Source: CBDHHC01 sp050633205
GTDB taxonomy: Bacteria; Pseudomonadota; Alphaproteobacteria; Rhizobiales; CBDHHC01
Direction: 5' to 3'
DNA: 59,695 nucleotides
Assembly: GCA_050633205.1 (NCBI GenBank)
Contig: JBOEGA010000024.1
Span: 1-59,695 of the forward strand
This document shows, piece by piece, positions 24,225 through 32,177 of this stretch. The notes under the pieces are model-generated. The model was not told the DNA's origin. It saw nothing but the letters and a program-made list of their open reading frames with translations, and ran no database searches. Each line of letters starts with the position of its first letter. Within the stretch, counting starts at the first letter, position 1. Position numbers and translations under genes: made by a program.

Positions 24225-25754
24225 ATGCGTATTGTACTGCGTTTTCTATTTATATTTCTTCTATTCCTGCAAACAATTATATTTACATTACAAGCCAGTG
24301 CCCAGTCCTGTGCGGGGCAGAGGGATCTGAGGCGGGATAAAATTGTTGGCGGGAAGCCTGCTGATATTTCCCACTGGCCGGGACTTGTGACCTTACGAAC
24401 ATTTCATGCGGGTCGAAATCAGGCACAGTATCAATGTGGCGGAATGCTTATTGCTCCCAAATGGGTTCTCACCGCCGCTCATTGTTTTGATCATCTGAAA
24501 GAGCGCAGTAATGGACAATACACTAATGTGACAGGGTGGAAGCTTGAGGTTGCCAAAGGTAAAAACAATCTGAAAACTATTAAGCCGGAAGATGTTTCTC
24601 AGGTTGAAAAAGTTATAAAGCACAAGGACTATCAGGAAAACAGAGCCGCGGCATTTGGTAATGATATTGCGCTTGTAAAGATAAAGTCGGACTGGTCAGG
24701 GAATACAGTTCCGCTAGGGCTGGATCTTGATATCAGCAAGCTTGGATCTAATATCCGGGTTGCCGGTTACGGGGTTGTTTCTGAAAACAGATATCTTCAG
24801 CACCGGGATAACGCCGGTCAGGTTTTCTGGGCGGGATCAGACCTGTTGCTTGATGTAACAGTACCTTTGGTTGATATAAAGACCTGCTCAAGACGGTATC
24901 CCAAAAGCACAGTTGGAGAAGGTCAGGTCTGTGGTGGTTACAGAGATGGCGGGCAGGATTCATGTCAGGGTGACAGTGGTGGGCCTCTTGTCGGATATGA
25001 TAAAAACGGTTGTCCGTTTCAGATCGGGATTGTGAGCTGGGGAGATGGTTGTGCGCGCGCCAACAGTTATGGTGTCTATACAAAAGTGGCTCACTATAAG
25101 GAGTGGATACTGAAGCATGTTCCTGATGTTCATACAGCAGAAAAAGCCCGTCTGATTGTAGCCCAGGACAGGGAGACACGGCTTGAGTTTTTTGAGAGAA
25201 CCCGCAGTGACCTTAGTGAGCTTTTGCATGGGCAGGGTAAATTGTCTCTGGGGATAAGCGGGGGAAACAAGGTAGCTTTAAAACAGGAAATTGCTTTTGA
25301 AGCTGAAAGTGATATTGGTGGTCAGTTATTGATTGTTGATATTAATGCTGATGGCCGTGTTACCCAGTTATTTCCCAATAAATTTGTTAAAGATGAAAGC
25401 AACTGGAAGATTAAGGCGGGGCAGAAAATTTCCATTCCCAATGCATCTCAGTATGGTGGCCTTCAATCATTCAAAGCGGTAGAGCCAGCGGGCAAAGGGT
25501 TGCTTCTCGGGTTGGTTGTACCTGAAGATTTTCAACTATGGGCTGCGGAAGCTGGCCGGGATATTGGTACAAAAGGGTTTGAACCTGTCGCGGCTAAAGA
25601 ACAGGGGCCATATCTGCAGGATCTTGTACAGCGTATTTCAGAATATAAGAGATCCAGAAAAGAGAGAGGTCTTGCACCAGTTGGTAACGGAGCCAAGTGG
25701 GCCATGACGGTTACAGAGTATGAAATTGAGAAAATTGTTACTGGTAGTCAGTGA
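24225..25754 (+). CDS. Secreted trypsin-like serine protease (S1) with C-terminal DUF4384-like domain
   Basis: A Sec signal (FLFIFLLFLQTIIFTL, cleaved near QASAQS) leads to an S1 domain starting at IVGGKPADISHWPG, the canonical IVGG activation site. Catalytic residues are visible in LTAAHCFDH (His), NDIALVKI (Asp) and DSCQGDSGGPL (Ser). SWGDGCARANSYGVYTKV follows, and the Asp six residues before the Ser predicts trypsin-like Arg/Lys specificity. A second region (about residues 335-440) has IAFEAESDIGGQLLIVDINA, GRVTQLFPN, and AGQKISIPNASQYG, resembling DUF4384 domains known from surface-associated bacterial proteins. The segment before IVGG is only about 10 residues, as in other bacterial S1 proteases. 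It faces the PaaK-like gene, only 5 bases from its end. Confidence 0.85.
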   Translation: MRIVLRFLFIFLLFLQTIIFTLQASAQSCAGQRDLRRDKIVGGKPADISHWPGLVTLRTFHAGRNQAQYQCGGMLIAPKWVLTAAHCFDHLKERSNGQYTNVTGWKLEVAKGKNNLKTIKPEDVSQVEKVIKHKDYQENRAAAFGNDIALVKIKSDWSGNTVPLGLDLDISKLGSNIRVAGYGVVSENRYLQHRDNAGQVFWAGSDLLLDVTVPLVDIKTCSRRYPKSTVGEGQVCGGYRDGGQDSCQGDSGGPLVGYDKNGCPFQIGIVSWGDGCARANSYGVYTKVAHYKEWILKHVPDVHTAEKARLIVAQDRETRLEFFERTRSDLSELLHGQGKLSLGISGGNKVALKQEIAFEAESDIGGQLLIVDINADGRVTQLFPNKFVKDESNWKIKAGQKISIPNASQYGGLQSFKAVEPAGKGLLLGLVVPEDFQLWAAEAGRDIGTKGFEPVAAKEQGPYLQDLVQRISEYKRSRKERGLAPVGNGAKWAMTVTEYEIEKIVTGSQ

Positions 25755-25759
25755 TGTGT

Positions 25760-26992
25760 TTAATACTCCCTTTCATCAATAATAACTCTGCCGTCAGCGG
25801 GGATGGTTCCTGCTGGCAGTAGTTTTATCTGGCCTTTCAGGCTGGTGATGGTCTGGAGGGTTTCGTTTACTTTAGAGATGAGGTTTACGTCAGATTGGGA
25901 GCATTCGGCTTCGAAGGTCATGACATCCTGTTCAGCCTGTCTGGTGATTACAATTCGAGAGCGGCCCAATTCCGGGTGGGCTTTGGTAATGGCTGCAACC
26001 TGTGATGGATGGATGAAAAGGCCTTTTACTTTTGCGGTCTGGTCAGCTCTGCCCATCCAGCCTTTTATTCTGGTGTTGGTGCGACCGCATGGGCTGGTGC
26101 CGGGTAAGACTGCAGAGAGATCTCCTGTGGCATAACGGATCATTGGAAAGTCCTGATTAAAACTGGTTACCAGAACTTCGCCGACTTCTCCTTCCAATAC
26201 CGGTTCTCCTGTGCCGGGAGTGACAATTTCCAGAATAATATTTTCGTCCAGAACCATGCCTTCAAGGGCTTCTGTTTCATAGGCGATCAATCCGACGTCT
26301 GCGGTAATATAGGCCTGCAGCGCAGATATGCCGCGTTGTGCAAACTCCTGACGAAGAGACGGAGGGAGGGCAGCACCTGATACAAGAGCTTTTGTGATAG
26401 AGGATGTATCCAGTCCCTTTTCGCCGGCTTTATCAAGCAGGACTTTCAGGAAGTCCGGCGTTCCGGAGTAACCTGCGGGTTTTATGTGATTGATGGCCTC
26501 CACCTGCATATCAGTGTTGCCTACGCCAGCAGGGATAACCGGGCAACCAAGTGAGCGGGCACCTGCATCCAGTATGAAACCGCCTGGTGTGAGGTGGTAG
26601 CTGAATGCATTATGTATGATATCACCCTGTCTGAAGCCTGCTGCAAACAGGGCTCTGGCTGTTCGCCACCAGTCTTCCCTATGACCTTCGGGTTCGTAGA
26701 TGGAGCCGGGTGACGTGAAAAGTCTGGCCAGAGTTTTGGGATCTGATATAGAGAAACCGCCAAGTGGTGGTGAATTTTTCTGCTTATCTGCAAGTTCAGA
26801 TTTTCTCAATACGGGAAGTTGTGACAAGGCCTTGCGCGTTGTTATATCTGACGGGGCTATGTCTTTCAAAAGCTCTGCCCAGCCAAGTGCATGTTCTTTT
26901 GCTGATTTTATGAGTTCCGGTAATGCTGTGAAGAGTTTCTGCTCACGCAATTCCTGATCACGTATTTCGAGGTTATCGTAATGTTTGCTCAT
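25760..26992 (-). CDS. PaaK-like adenylate-forming ligase (phenylacetate-CoA ligase family)
   Basis: A cytoplasmic AMP-binding enzyme, 410 residues, in the length range of PaaK. It has TSPGSIYEPEGHR at the position of the usual Ser/Thr/Gly P-loop, SGTPDFLKVLLDKA, VSGAALPPSLRQEF, QAYITADVGLIAYE, GEVGEVLVTSFNQDFPMIRY, ATGDLSAV and GRADQTAKVKGLFIHPSQVA, the order seen in PaaK. The P-loop lacks the canonical SSGTTGxP, which may reflect a subgroup with altered chemistry. It is the last gene of the acyl-CoA synthetase-livGHM-binding protein-livF run, 19 bases after livF. It probably activates the acid imported by that transporter, or a related one, to a CoA thioester. The substrate, aromatic or otherwise, is inferred from family only. 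Confidence 0.8.
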   Translation of the reverse strand: MSKHYDNLEIRDQELREQKLFTALPELIKSAKEHALGWAELLKDIAPSDITTRKALSQLPVLRKSELADKQKNSPPLGGFSISDPKTLARLFTSPGSIYEPEGHREDWWRTARALFAAGFRQGDIIHNAFSYHLTPGGFILDAGARSLGCPVIPAGVGNTDMQVEAINHIKPAGYSGTPDFLKVLLDKAGEKGLDTSSITKALVSGAALPPSLRQEFAQRGISALQAYITADVGLIAYETEALEGMVLDENIILEIVTPGTGEPVLEGEVGEVLVTSFNQDFPMIRYATGDLSAVLPGTSPCGRTNTRIKGWMGRADQTAKVKGLFIHPSQVAAITKAHPELGRSRIVITRQAEQDVMTFEAECSQSDVNLISKVNETLQTITSLKGQIKLLPAGTIPADGRVIIDEREY

Positions 26993-27011
26993 ATGTCAGC
27001 TTCTTTCATCG

Positions 27012-27866
27012 TCATGCCAGCCAGCGTTTACGTCTTTTGTAATGTTTAACATTGCGGAATGATTTACGGTTCTCTCCTGCTACGCCCAGGTAGAATTCCT
27101 TGACGTCTTCGTTTTCACGAAGCATTTGAGCATCGCCGTCCAGAACTATTCTGCCGTTCTCGAGAATAAAGCCGTAGTCCGCATAACGCAGTGCTATATT
27201 GGTATTCTGTTCAGCGAGCAGGACACTGAGTTTCTGCTCTGTATTCAGGCGTTTTACTATTTCAAAAATTTCTTCGACCAGTCGTGGTGCCAGTCCCATT
27301 GAAGGTTCATCCAGCAGGATCATTTTGGGGCGGGACATAAGTGCCCGGCCAATCGCGGTCATTTGCTGTTCTCCACCGGACGTGTAACCAGCAAGAGAGT
27401 TTCTGCGTTCTTTAAGGCGTGGGAAATAAGTGTAAACCAGCTCAAGGTCCTGATTGATTTCGGTCCATCTGTTGCCTCTGGTATAGGCACCAGTCAGAAG
27501 GTTTTCCTCAACGGTGAGGTGTTCAAAGCAACGGCGGCCTTCCATAACCTGTATGCAGCCACGTTGTACAAGGGCATTTGGTGTTAATGCATGAACACGT
27601 TCTTTATTGAAGAAGATATCTCCTTTTGTAACTTCTCCTCTTTCGGCACTGAGCAGGTTGGAAATTGCCTTGAGGGTTGTTGTTTTCCCTGCACCGTTTG
27701 CACCAAGCAGAGCAATGATACCCCCTTCCGGCACTTCAAAAGAAACGCCTTTAAGTACCAGAATAACGTGATCGTAGATTACCTCGATATTATTAACCGA
27801 AAGAATTGGAAGCGGCTTTTCTGCCGCTTCCTTCGGGTTCTGATTTATCGGAACCTGTTCTGTCAT
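27012..27866 (-). CDS. livF: Branched-chain amino acid-type ABC transporter ATPase (LivF)
   Basis: The second nucleotide-binding subunit of a HAAT/Liv importer. It contains ALLGANGAGKTTTL (Walker A), Q-loop region QVMEGRRCFEHLTVEENLL, the signature segment YTSGGEQQM, MILLDEPSMGLAP (Walker B) and LLAEQNTNIAL (switch His replaced by Gln/Asn as in LivF). The C-terminal NVKHYKRRKRWLA extension is common in LivF proteins that sit in acyl-CoA synthetase/PaaK operons. The best start is the ATG at 27866, which overlaps the stop of the binding-protein gene (TAATG); a TTG at 27875 is possible but less likely. The operon context suggests uptake of an organic acid rather than an amino acid. Confidence 0.9.
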   Translation of the reverse strand: MTEQVPINQNPKEAAEKPLPILSVNNIEVIYDHVILVLKGVSFEVPEGGIIALLGANGAGKTTTLKAISNLLSAERGEVTKGDIFFNKERVHALTPNALVQRGCIQVMEGRRCFEHLTVEENLLTGAYTRGNRWTEINQDLELVYTYFPRLKERRNSLAGYTSGGEQQMTAIGRALMSRPKMILLDEPSMGLAPRLVEEIFEIVKRLNTEQKLSVLLAEQNTNIALRYADYGFILENGRIVLDGDAQMLRENEDVKEFYLGVAGENRKSFRNVKHYKRRKRWLA

Positions 27867-29185
27867 TATTTGCAATCTCTTGGTTTTATATTATTTTCTT
27901 TTGCAAAGCCTTCGGAGTCTTCCTTGATAAGGGCATTTACTACTTCTCTGTCTGGCTCATAGAATTTGGATACTATTTTCCAGGCTTTTCCATCCCATTG
28001 CTGTACAGCAACAAGGCCGGGGCCTTCATGGTTTTCACAAGAGATTTTGACCGGGATGGTCATTCCTTCCATGCCAAGTGCCTTGAGTTCGGCTTCTCCC
28101 ACATCAAGTGCTTCAAAGCCATCGCGGACATGTGTGCCCTTGACTTCTTTTGTCTTGTGAATTTCCATTGCTTTCTTGATTGCTTCGGCTGTCCACATGG
28201 CGGCGACGAGACCGCGATTATAAAGGACTTCTCCAACTCTGTCCTTGTATGTCGGGTCAACTGCTTTGCCTTTGTCATAGACGTGCTTCATGATTTCCTT
28301 GTGAACGGGGAAATCACTGCCGGAGGCATGGAACGTTCCTGACAGATAACCTTTTGCAGCATCACCAGCAGGTTTTACGTCATTCTCTGATCCTGACCAC
28401 CAGACACCAATGAAGCGATCCATTGGATAGCGGATAGAGGCAGCTTCTTTAATAGCAACCTGGTTCATTACGCCCCAACCCCACATAAGAACCCAGTCAG
28501 GTTTCTCACGTCTGATTTGCAGCCATGTTGATTTTTGCTCCTGACCGGGGTGATTTACTGCCAGTCCACGGAATGTGAAGCCGTGCTTCTTCGCAAGAGC
28601 TTCAAGAGTGCGAATTGGCTCCTTACCGTAGGCAGAGTTGTGGTAAACCAGATAAATCTTTTTACCCTTTAGATTTTCAATGCCCTTTTCCCTGTCACCG
28701 ATATATTTGACAAGAGCGGAAGCCTGACTCCAGTATGTAGCAGGGAAGTTGAAAACCCATTTGAAAATTTTACCATTGGCGGCAGATGTTCTGCCATATC
28801 CCATAGAATGTATGGGGATCTCATCTACAGAGGCTTTGGGAATGAGCTGGTATGTGATACCTGTGGAGAGAGGCTGATACATTACGGCGCCTGAGTCTCC
28901 AACACCTTTGGTTTTCTCATAGCACTCCACACCCTTTTTTGTATTGTATCCGGTCTCGCATGGAGCCAGGTTTATTTTAACCCCATTAATGCCGCCGTCC
29001 CGTTCATTGAGTAAGGTGAAGTAATCAACCATCCCGTTCGCAAACGGGATACCATTCGGTGCATAGGGACCAGTACGATAGTCCATTGTGGGAATGGTTA
29101 TTTCATATGCGCTGGCGGGTATGGCCAGCAGCACTATGGACAGTATGGTCATGGTTGCGGTCTGCAGAAATTTTAATAATCTCAT
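27866..29185 (-). CDS. Periplasmic substrate-binding protein of the first Liv-type ABC transporter
   Basis: A 439-residue type I periplasmic-binding protein (Peripla_BP_6 family). A Sec signal (LLKFLQTATMTILSIVLLAI, cleaved near ASA-YE) precedes the mature ITIPTMDYRTGPYAPNGIPF. Conserved elements include FANGMVDYFTLLNERDGGIN, YNTKKGVECYEK, LVYHNSAYGKEP and DWVLMWGWGVMNQVAIK. It is longer than LivJ and belongs to the group found with acyl-CoA synthetase genes, where ligands are usually aromatic or aliphatic acids; the ligand here is inferred only. It is followed without a gap by livF, and is 61 bases downstream of livM. It carries four Cys in the mature part, possibly disulphide-bonded. Confidence 0.88.
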   Translation of the reverse strand: MRLLKFLQTATMTILSIVLLAIPASAYEITIPTMDYRTGPYAPNGIPFANGMVDYFTLLNERDGGINGVKINLAPCETGYNTKKGVECYEKTKGVGDSGAVMYQPLSTGITYQLIPKASVDEIPIHSMGYGRTSAANGKIFKWVFNFPATYWSQASALVKYIGDREKGIENLKGKKIYLVYHNSAYGKEPIRTLEALAKKHGFTFRGLAVNHPGQEQKSTWLQIRREKPDWVLMWGWGVMNQVAIKEAASIRYPMDRFIGVWWSGSENDVKPAGDAAKGYLSGTFHASGSDFPVHKEIMKHVYDKGKAVDPTYKDRVGEVLYNRGLVAAMWTAEAIKKAMEIHKTKEVKGTHVRDGFEALDVGEAELKALGMEGMTIPVKISCENHEGPGLVAVQQWDGKAWKIVSKFYEPDREVVNALIKEDSEGFAKENNIKPRDCK

Positions 29186-29246
29186 GTTTCGTTCCTCCCA
29201 TGTATAACGGCATTATTGCCGATTACTCAGTCTTTAGAGTCGAGCG

Positions 29247-30323
29247 TTAATGCGGGAACGGCCACAGCCGTAATTTTTCTTTTATTATTTCCCAAAGTCT
29301 TGCCAAACCGTGTGGTTCGACGATTAAAAAGAAGAGGATCAGTGATCCCAGAATGATAAGTTTCATATGTTCGGCAAATGCTGTTGTCATGCCAAGGCTG
29401 TCGACCAGAATAGCTTCCAGGCCGACGGGTAAGGTGACAATAAATGCAGCACCAAGAAATGCTCCAAGAATTGTTCCAAGCCCTCCTATGATGATGATGA
29501 ACAGCACATCGAATGATTGCTGAATGCCAAATGTTTCTTCAGATTCTGCAGCTCCCAGCCAGACTGTAAACATCAGTCCCCCGGCAATTCCTATATAAAA
29601 GGAGGAAATTGCAAAGGCTGTCAGTTTTGTTTGTAATGGCCGGATGCCTATGAGTTCAGCGGCTATATCCATATCCCGGATAGCCATCCACATTCGACCG
29701 ATGCGTCCACGTACAATATTTTTTGCAATCAGGGCAAACAGGATCACAATAGTCAGGGTGAAGAGATATTCCACAACGGGCTCTGCTCTCGGGCCTGTAA
29801 CCAGATATCCAAATATTTCTCTTGGTGGTGCTGTGATCTGGCCAGTGGCATTATTATTATAAAACCAGGGGACTTTATTAAAAAGCCAGATAATAAAGAA
29901 TTGAGCCGCAAGTGTTGCGACTGCAAGGTAAAAGCCCTTGATGCGCAGGCTTGGCAGGCCAAACAGTATTCCCACAGCGGCAGTAACTATTCCGGAGGAG
30001 ATCAGCACAAAGAAAAGGTTGAGATCCGGAAAGGCTGTCATGATTTTATACGAGGCGTAGGCACCAACAGCCAGAAAGGCACCCGTTCCCAGAGATAGTT
30101 GTCCGCAATAACCTGTCAGGATATTCAGACCTAAAGCAGCAAGGGCATATATTAGAAATGGCAGTATGATGGCATTGGCCCAATAGTCATTGATAAAGAA
30201 GGGAATTATCAGATAGGCAACGATGAGGAGAGCCGTCATAAAATAACGGTCCTGCCTGATAGGAAGTATTGCCTGATCAGCGGAATATGAAGTCTTGAAC
30301 TGTCCTGCTTCGTTGTAAAACAT
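29247..30323 (-). CDS. livM: Liv-type ABC transporter permease (LivM)
   Basis: A polytopic inner-membrane permease of 358 residues. It begins with a hydrophilic 25-residue segment. Eight to ten spans follow, including FLIYALAALGLNILTGYCGQ (the LivM signature), LSLGTGAFLAVGAYASY and SLRIKGFYLAVATLAAQFFI. The ABC-coupling segment contains GIRPLQTKLTAFAISSFYIG, and IIIGGLGTILGAFLGAAFIV follows. It lies 12 bases after livH and belongs to the same minus-strand operon. In the operon it forms the channel with LivH. Confidence 0.9.
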   Translation of the reverse strand: MFYNEAGQFKTSYSADQAILPIRQDRYFMTALLIVAYLIIPFFINDYWANAIILPFLIYALAALGLNILTGYCGQLSLGTGAFLAVGAYASYKIMTAFPDLNLFFVLISSGIVTAAVGILFGLPSLRIKGFYLAVATLAAQFFIIWLFNKVPWFYNNNATGQITAPPREIFGYLVTGPRAEPVVEYLFTLTIVILFALIAKNIVRGRIGRMWMAIRDMDIAAELIGIRPLQTKLTAFAISSFYIGIAGGLMFTVWLGAAESEETFGIQQSFDVLFIIIIGGLGTILGAFLGAAFIVTLPVGLEAILVDSLGMTTAFAEHMKLIILGSLILFFLIVEPHGLARLWEIIKEKLRLWPFPH

Positions 30324-30335
30324 CGCGCTTGTCCC

Positions 30336-31265
30336 CTATATCCGCTCTATTATTTTTTCACCAAATAAGCCTTGCGGGCGAATGAGGAGAAATGCGAGGG
30401 CAAGCATGTAAGCAAACCAGTTTTCTATCGCTCCGCCAATGATCGGGCCGGCATAGATTTCAGCGACTTTTTCACCGACGCCGATAATGAGGCCGCCAAT
30501 AATAACGCCAGGGATGGAATCAAAGCCACCAAGAATAAGCACGGGCAGGGCTTTCAGGGCGATCAGTGATAGTGAAAACTGAATACCGGATTTTGTTCCC
30601 CAAATGATACCAGCGACCAGAGCAACCATGCCTGCAACAGACCAAACGATGACCCAGATTGAGCGCAGAGATATTCCTACGGAGAGAGCTGCCTGATTAT
30701 CGTCAGCAACGGCCCGCAATGCTCTTCCGATTCTGGTTTTCTGGAAGAAAATTGCAAGGGTTATCACCAGCACGGTTGCCAGCACTGCAGCTACTATTTC
30801 AACTTTTTCAATATACAGGCCAAAATTATCCAGAAGGAAATCACTGGCACCTTGTGGAAGTCCGAGGTTCAGTACTTTTACATCCGAGCCCCAGAGTATA
30901 TCCCCCAGTCCTTCAAGAATATATGCGAGGCCAAGAGTTGCCATGAATAGAATAATGGGCTCCTGATTGATGAGGTGGCGTAAAATGAAGCGTTCTATCA
31001 ACCAGGCCAGTATTACCATGACTGCTATTGTTACTATGATGGCGAGCCAGGCAGGCATGGCAAGGTCAGGATTTTTCGCATGGGTAAAGGGGATTGTTCC
31101 GGTCATCAAGCCGACAAGGGTGAGTGCTGCAAACAAAGCCATTACTCCTTGCGCGAAATTAAAAACCCCGGAGGCTTTATAAATCAGTACAAAACCGAGT
31201 GCGACGAGAGAGTACATAATACCGACCAGAAGACCGCTGATTACTGTCTCAACTAAAAATAGCAT
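30336..31265 (-). CDS. livH: Liv-type ABC transporter permease (LivH)
   Basis: A 309-residue inner-membrane permease with about eight spans. It has the LivH hallmarks GLLVGIMYSLVALGFVLIYK, SGVFNFAQGVMAL and LLxKTRIGRALRAVADDNQA-like coupling sequence, then LILGGFDSIPGVIIGGLIIG and RPQGLFGEK at the C terminus. It lies 42 bases after livG in the acyl-CoA synthetase-livGHM-binding protein-livF-paaK run and pairs with LivM. Confidence 0.9.
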   Translation of the reverse strand: MLFLVETVISGLLVGIMYSLVALGFVLIYKASGVFNFAQGVMALFAALTLVGLMTGTIPFTHAKNPDLAMPAWLAIIVTIAVMVILAWLIERFILRHLINQEPIILFMATLGLAYILEGLGDILWGSDVKVLNLGLPQGASDFLLDNFGLYIEKVEIVAAVLATVLVITLAIFFQKTRIGRALRAVADDNQAALSVGISLRSIWVIVWSVAGMVALVAGIIWGTKSGIQFSLSLIALKALPVLILGGFDSIPGVIIGGLIIGVGEKVAEIYAGPIIGGAIENWFAYMLALAFLLIRPQGLFGEKIIERI

Positions 31266-31307
31266 TACACATAGTCTCCTGCAGAAATGTTTTAAGTTCT
31301 GTATTTT

Positions 31308-32177
31308 CTAATCATGAGGAATGCCAAGATAGGCATCTATTACGTCCTGATTATTCTGTATTTCCTCTGGCGTTCCGTCGCCAATCTTTCTGCCATAGTC
31401 CAGCACAACGATACTGTTCGACAGATCCATAACAACGCCCATATCATGTTCTATAAGTGCAATAGTTGTTCCGAACTGTTCATTGACGTCGATGATAAAG
31501 CGGGACATGTCCTCTTTTTCCTCAAGGTTCATGCCGGCCATAGGTTCGTCCAGAAGGAGCAGTTCCGGTTCCATTGCCAATGCGCGGCCAAGTTCAACTC
31601 TTTTTTGCAGCCCATAGGGAAGTTTGCCGACAGGAGTTCTGCGTATGTGCTGGATGGCCAGAAAATCTATAATTTCCTCAACAAATTGACGGTTTCTTTG
31701 TTCTTCCCATGAGGCCGGGCCATAATGGAGCATCTGCCATATCAACCCTCTTTTCATTTTTAAGGTGCGGCCTGACATGATGTTGTCCAGTGTGGTCATG
31801 CCCTTGAACAAAGCTACATTCTGAAATGTACGGGCAATACCCTGAGATGCGGCTACCTGCGGGCGCATTCGTTTTCTTTGCTGGCCCTTGAATGTAATTG
31901 TCCCTTTCTGAGGGTGGTAAAAGCCGTTAATTACATTTAGCATTGATGTTTTACCGGCACCATTCGGACCTATGATCGCCTGTATGTCACCTCGTTTAAT
32001 ATTGAAGCTGACATCATCAATTGCTGTGACACCTCCAAATGAGAGACAAACATTTTTAACTGAGAGCAGTTCCTCATTCTGATCTGGGGATAGTTTTTCC
32101 TGCTGCTCAACCTGTCTGGAAAATGCTGATTGGTTTTTCTTATCTATCTCGAATGTTTTGTCCGGAATGGTATTCAT
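31308..32177 (-). CDS. livG: Liv-type ABC transporter ATPase (LivG)
   Basis: A 289-residue nucleotide-binding subunit. An unusual polar N-terminal extension (about 35 residues) precedes SVKNVCLSFGGVTAIDDVSF. Walker A is IIGPNGAGKTSMLN, then GIARTFQNVALFKGMTTLDN, KLPYGLQKRVELGRALAMEP (signature region), LLLLDEPMAGMNLEEKEDM (Walker B) and LIEHDMGVVMDLSN (switch His). LivG in amino acid systems lacks the extension; it is frequent in systems linked to acyl-CoA synthetases. The gene starts inside the last codons of the synthetase gene (4-base overlap), so translation is coupled. Confidence 0.9.
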   Translation of the reverse strand: MNTIPDKTFEIDKKNQSAFSRQVEQQEKLSPDQNEELLSVKNVCLSFGGVTAIDDVSFNIKRGDIQAIIGPNGAGKTSMLNVINGFYHPQKGTITFKGQQRKRMRPQVAASQGIARTFQNVALFKGMTTLDNIMSGRTLKMKRGLIWQMLHYGPASWEEQRNRQFVEEIIDFLAIQHIRRTPVGKLPYGLQKRVELGRALAMEPELLLLDEPMAGMNLEEKEDMSRFIIDVNEQFGTTIALIEHDMGVVMDLSNSIVVLDYGRKIGDGTPEEIQNNQDVIDAYLGIPHD

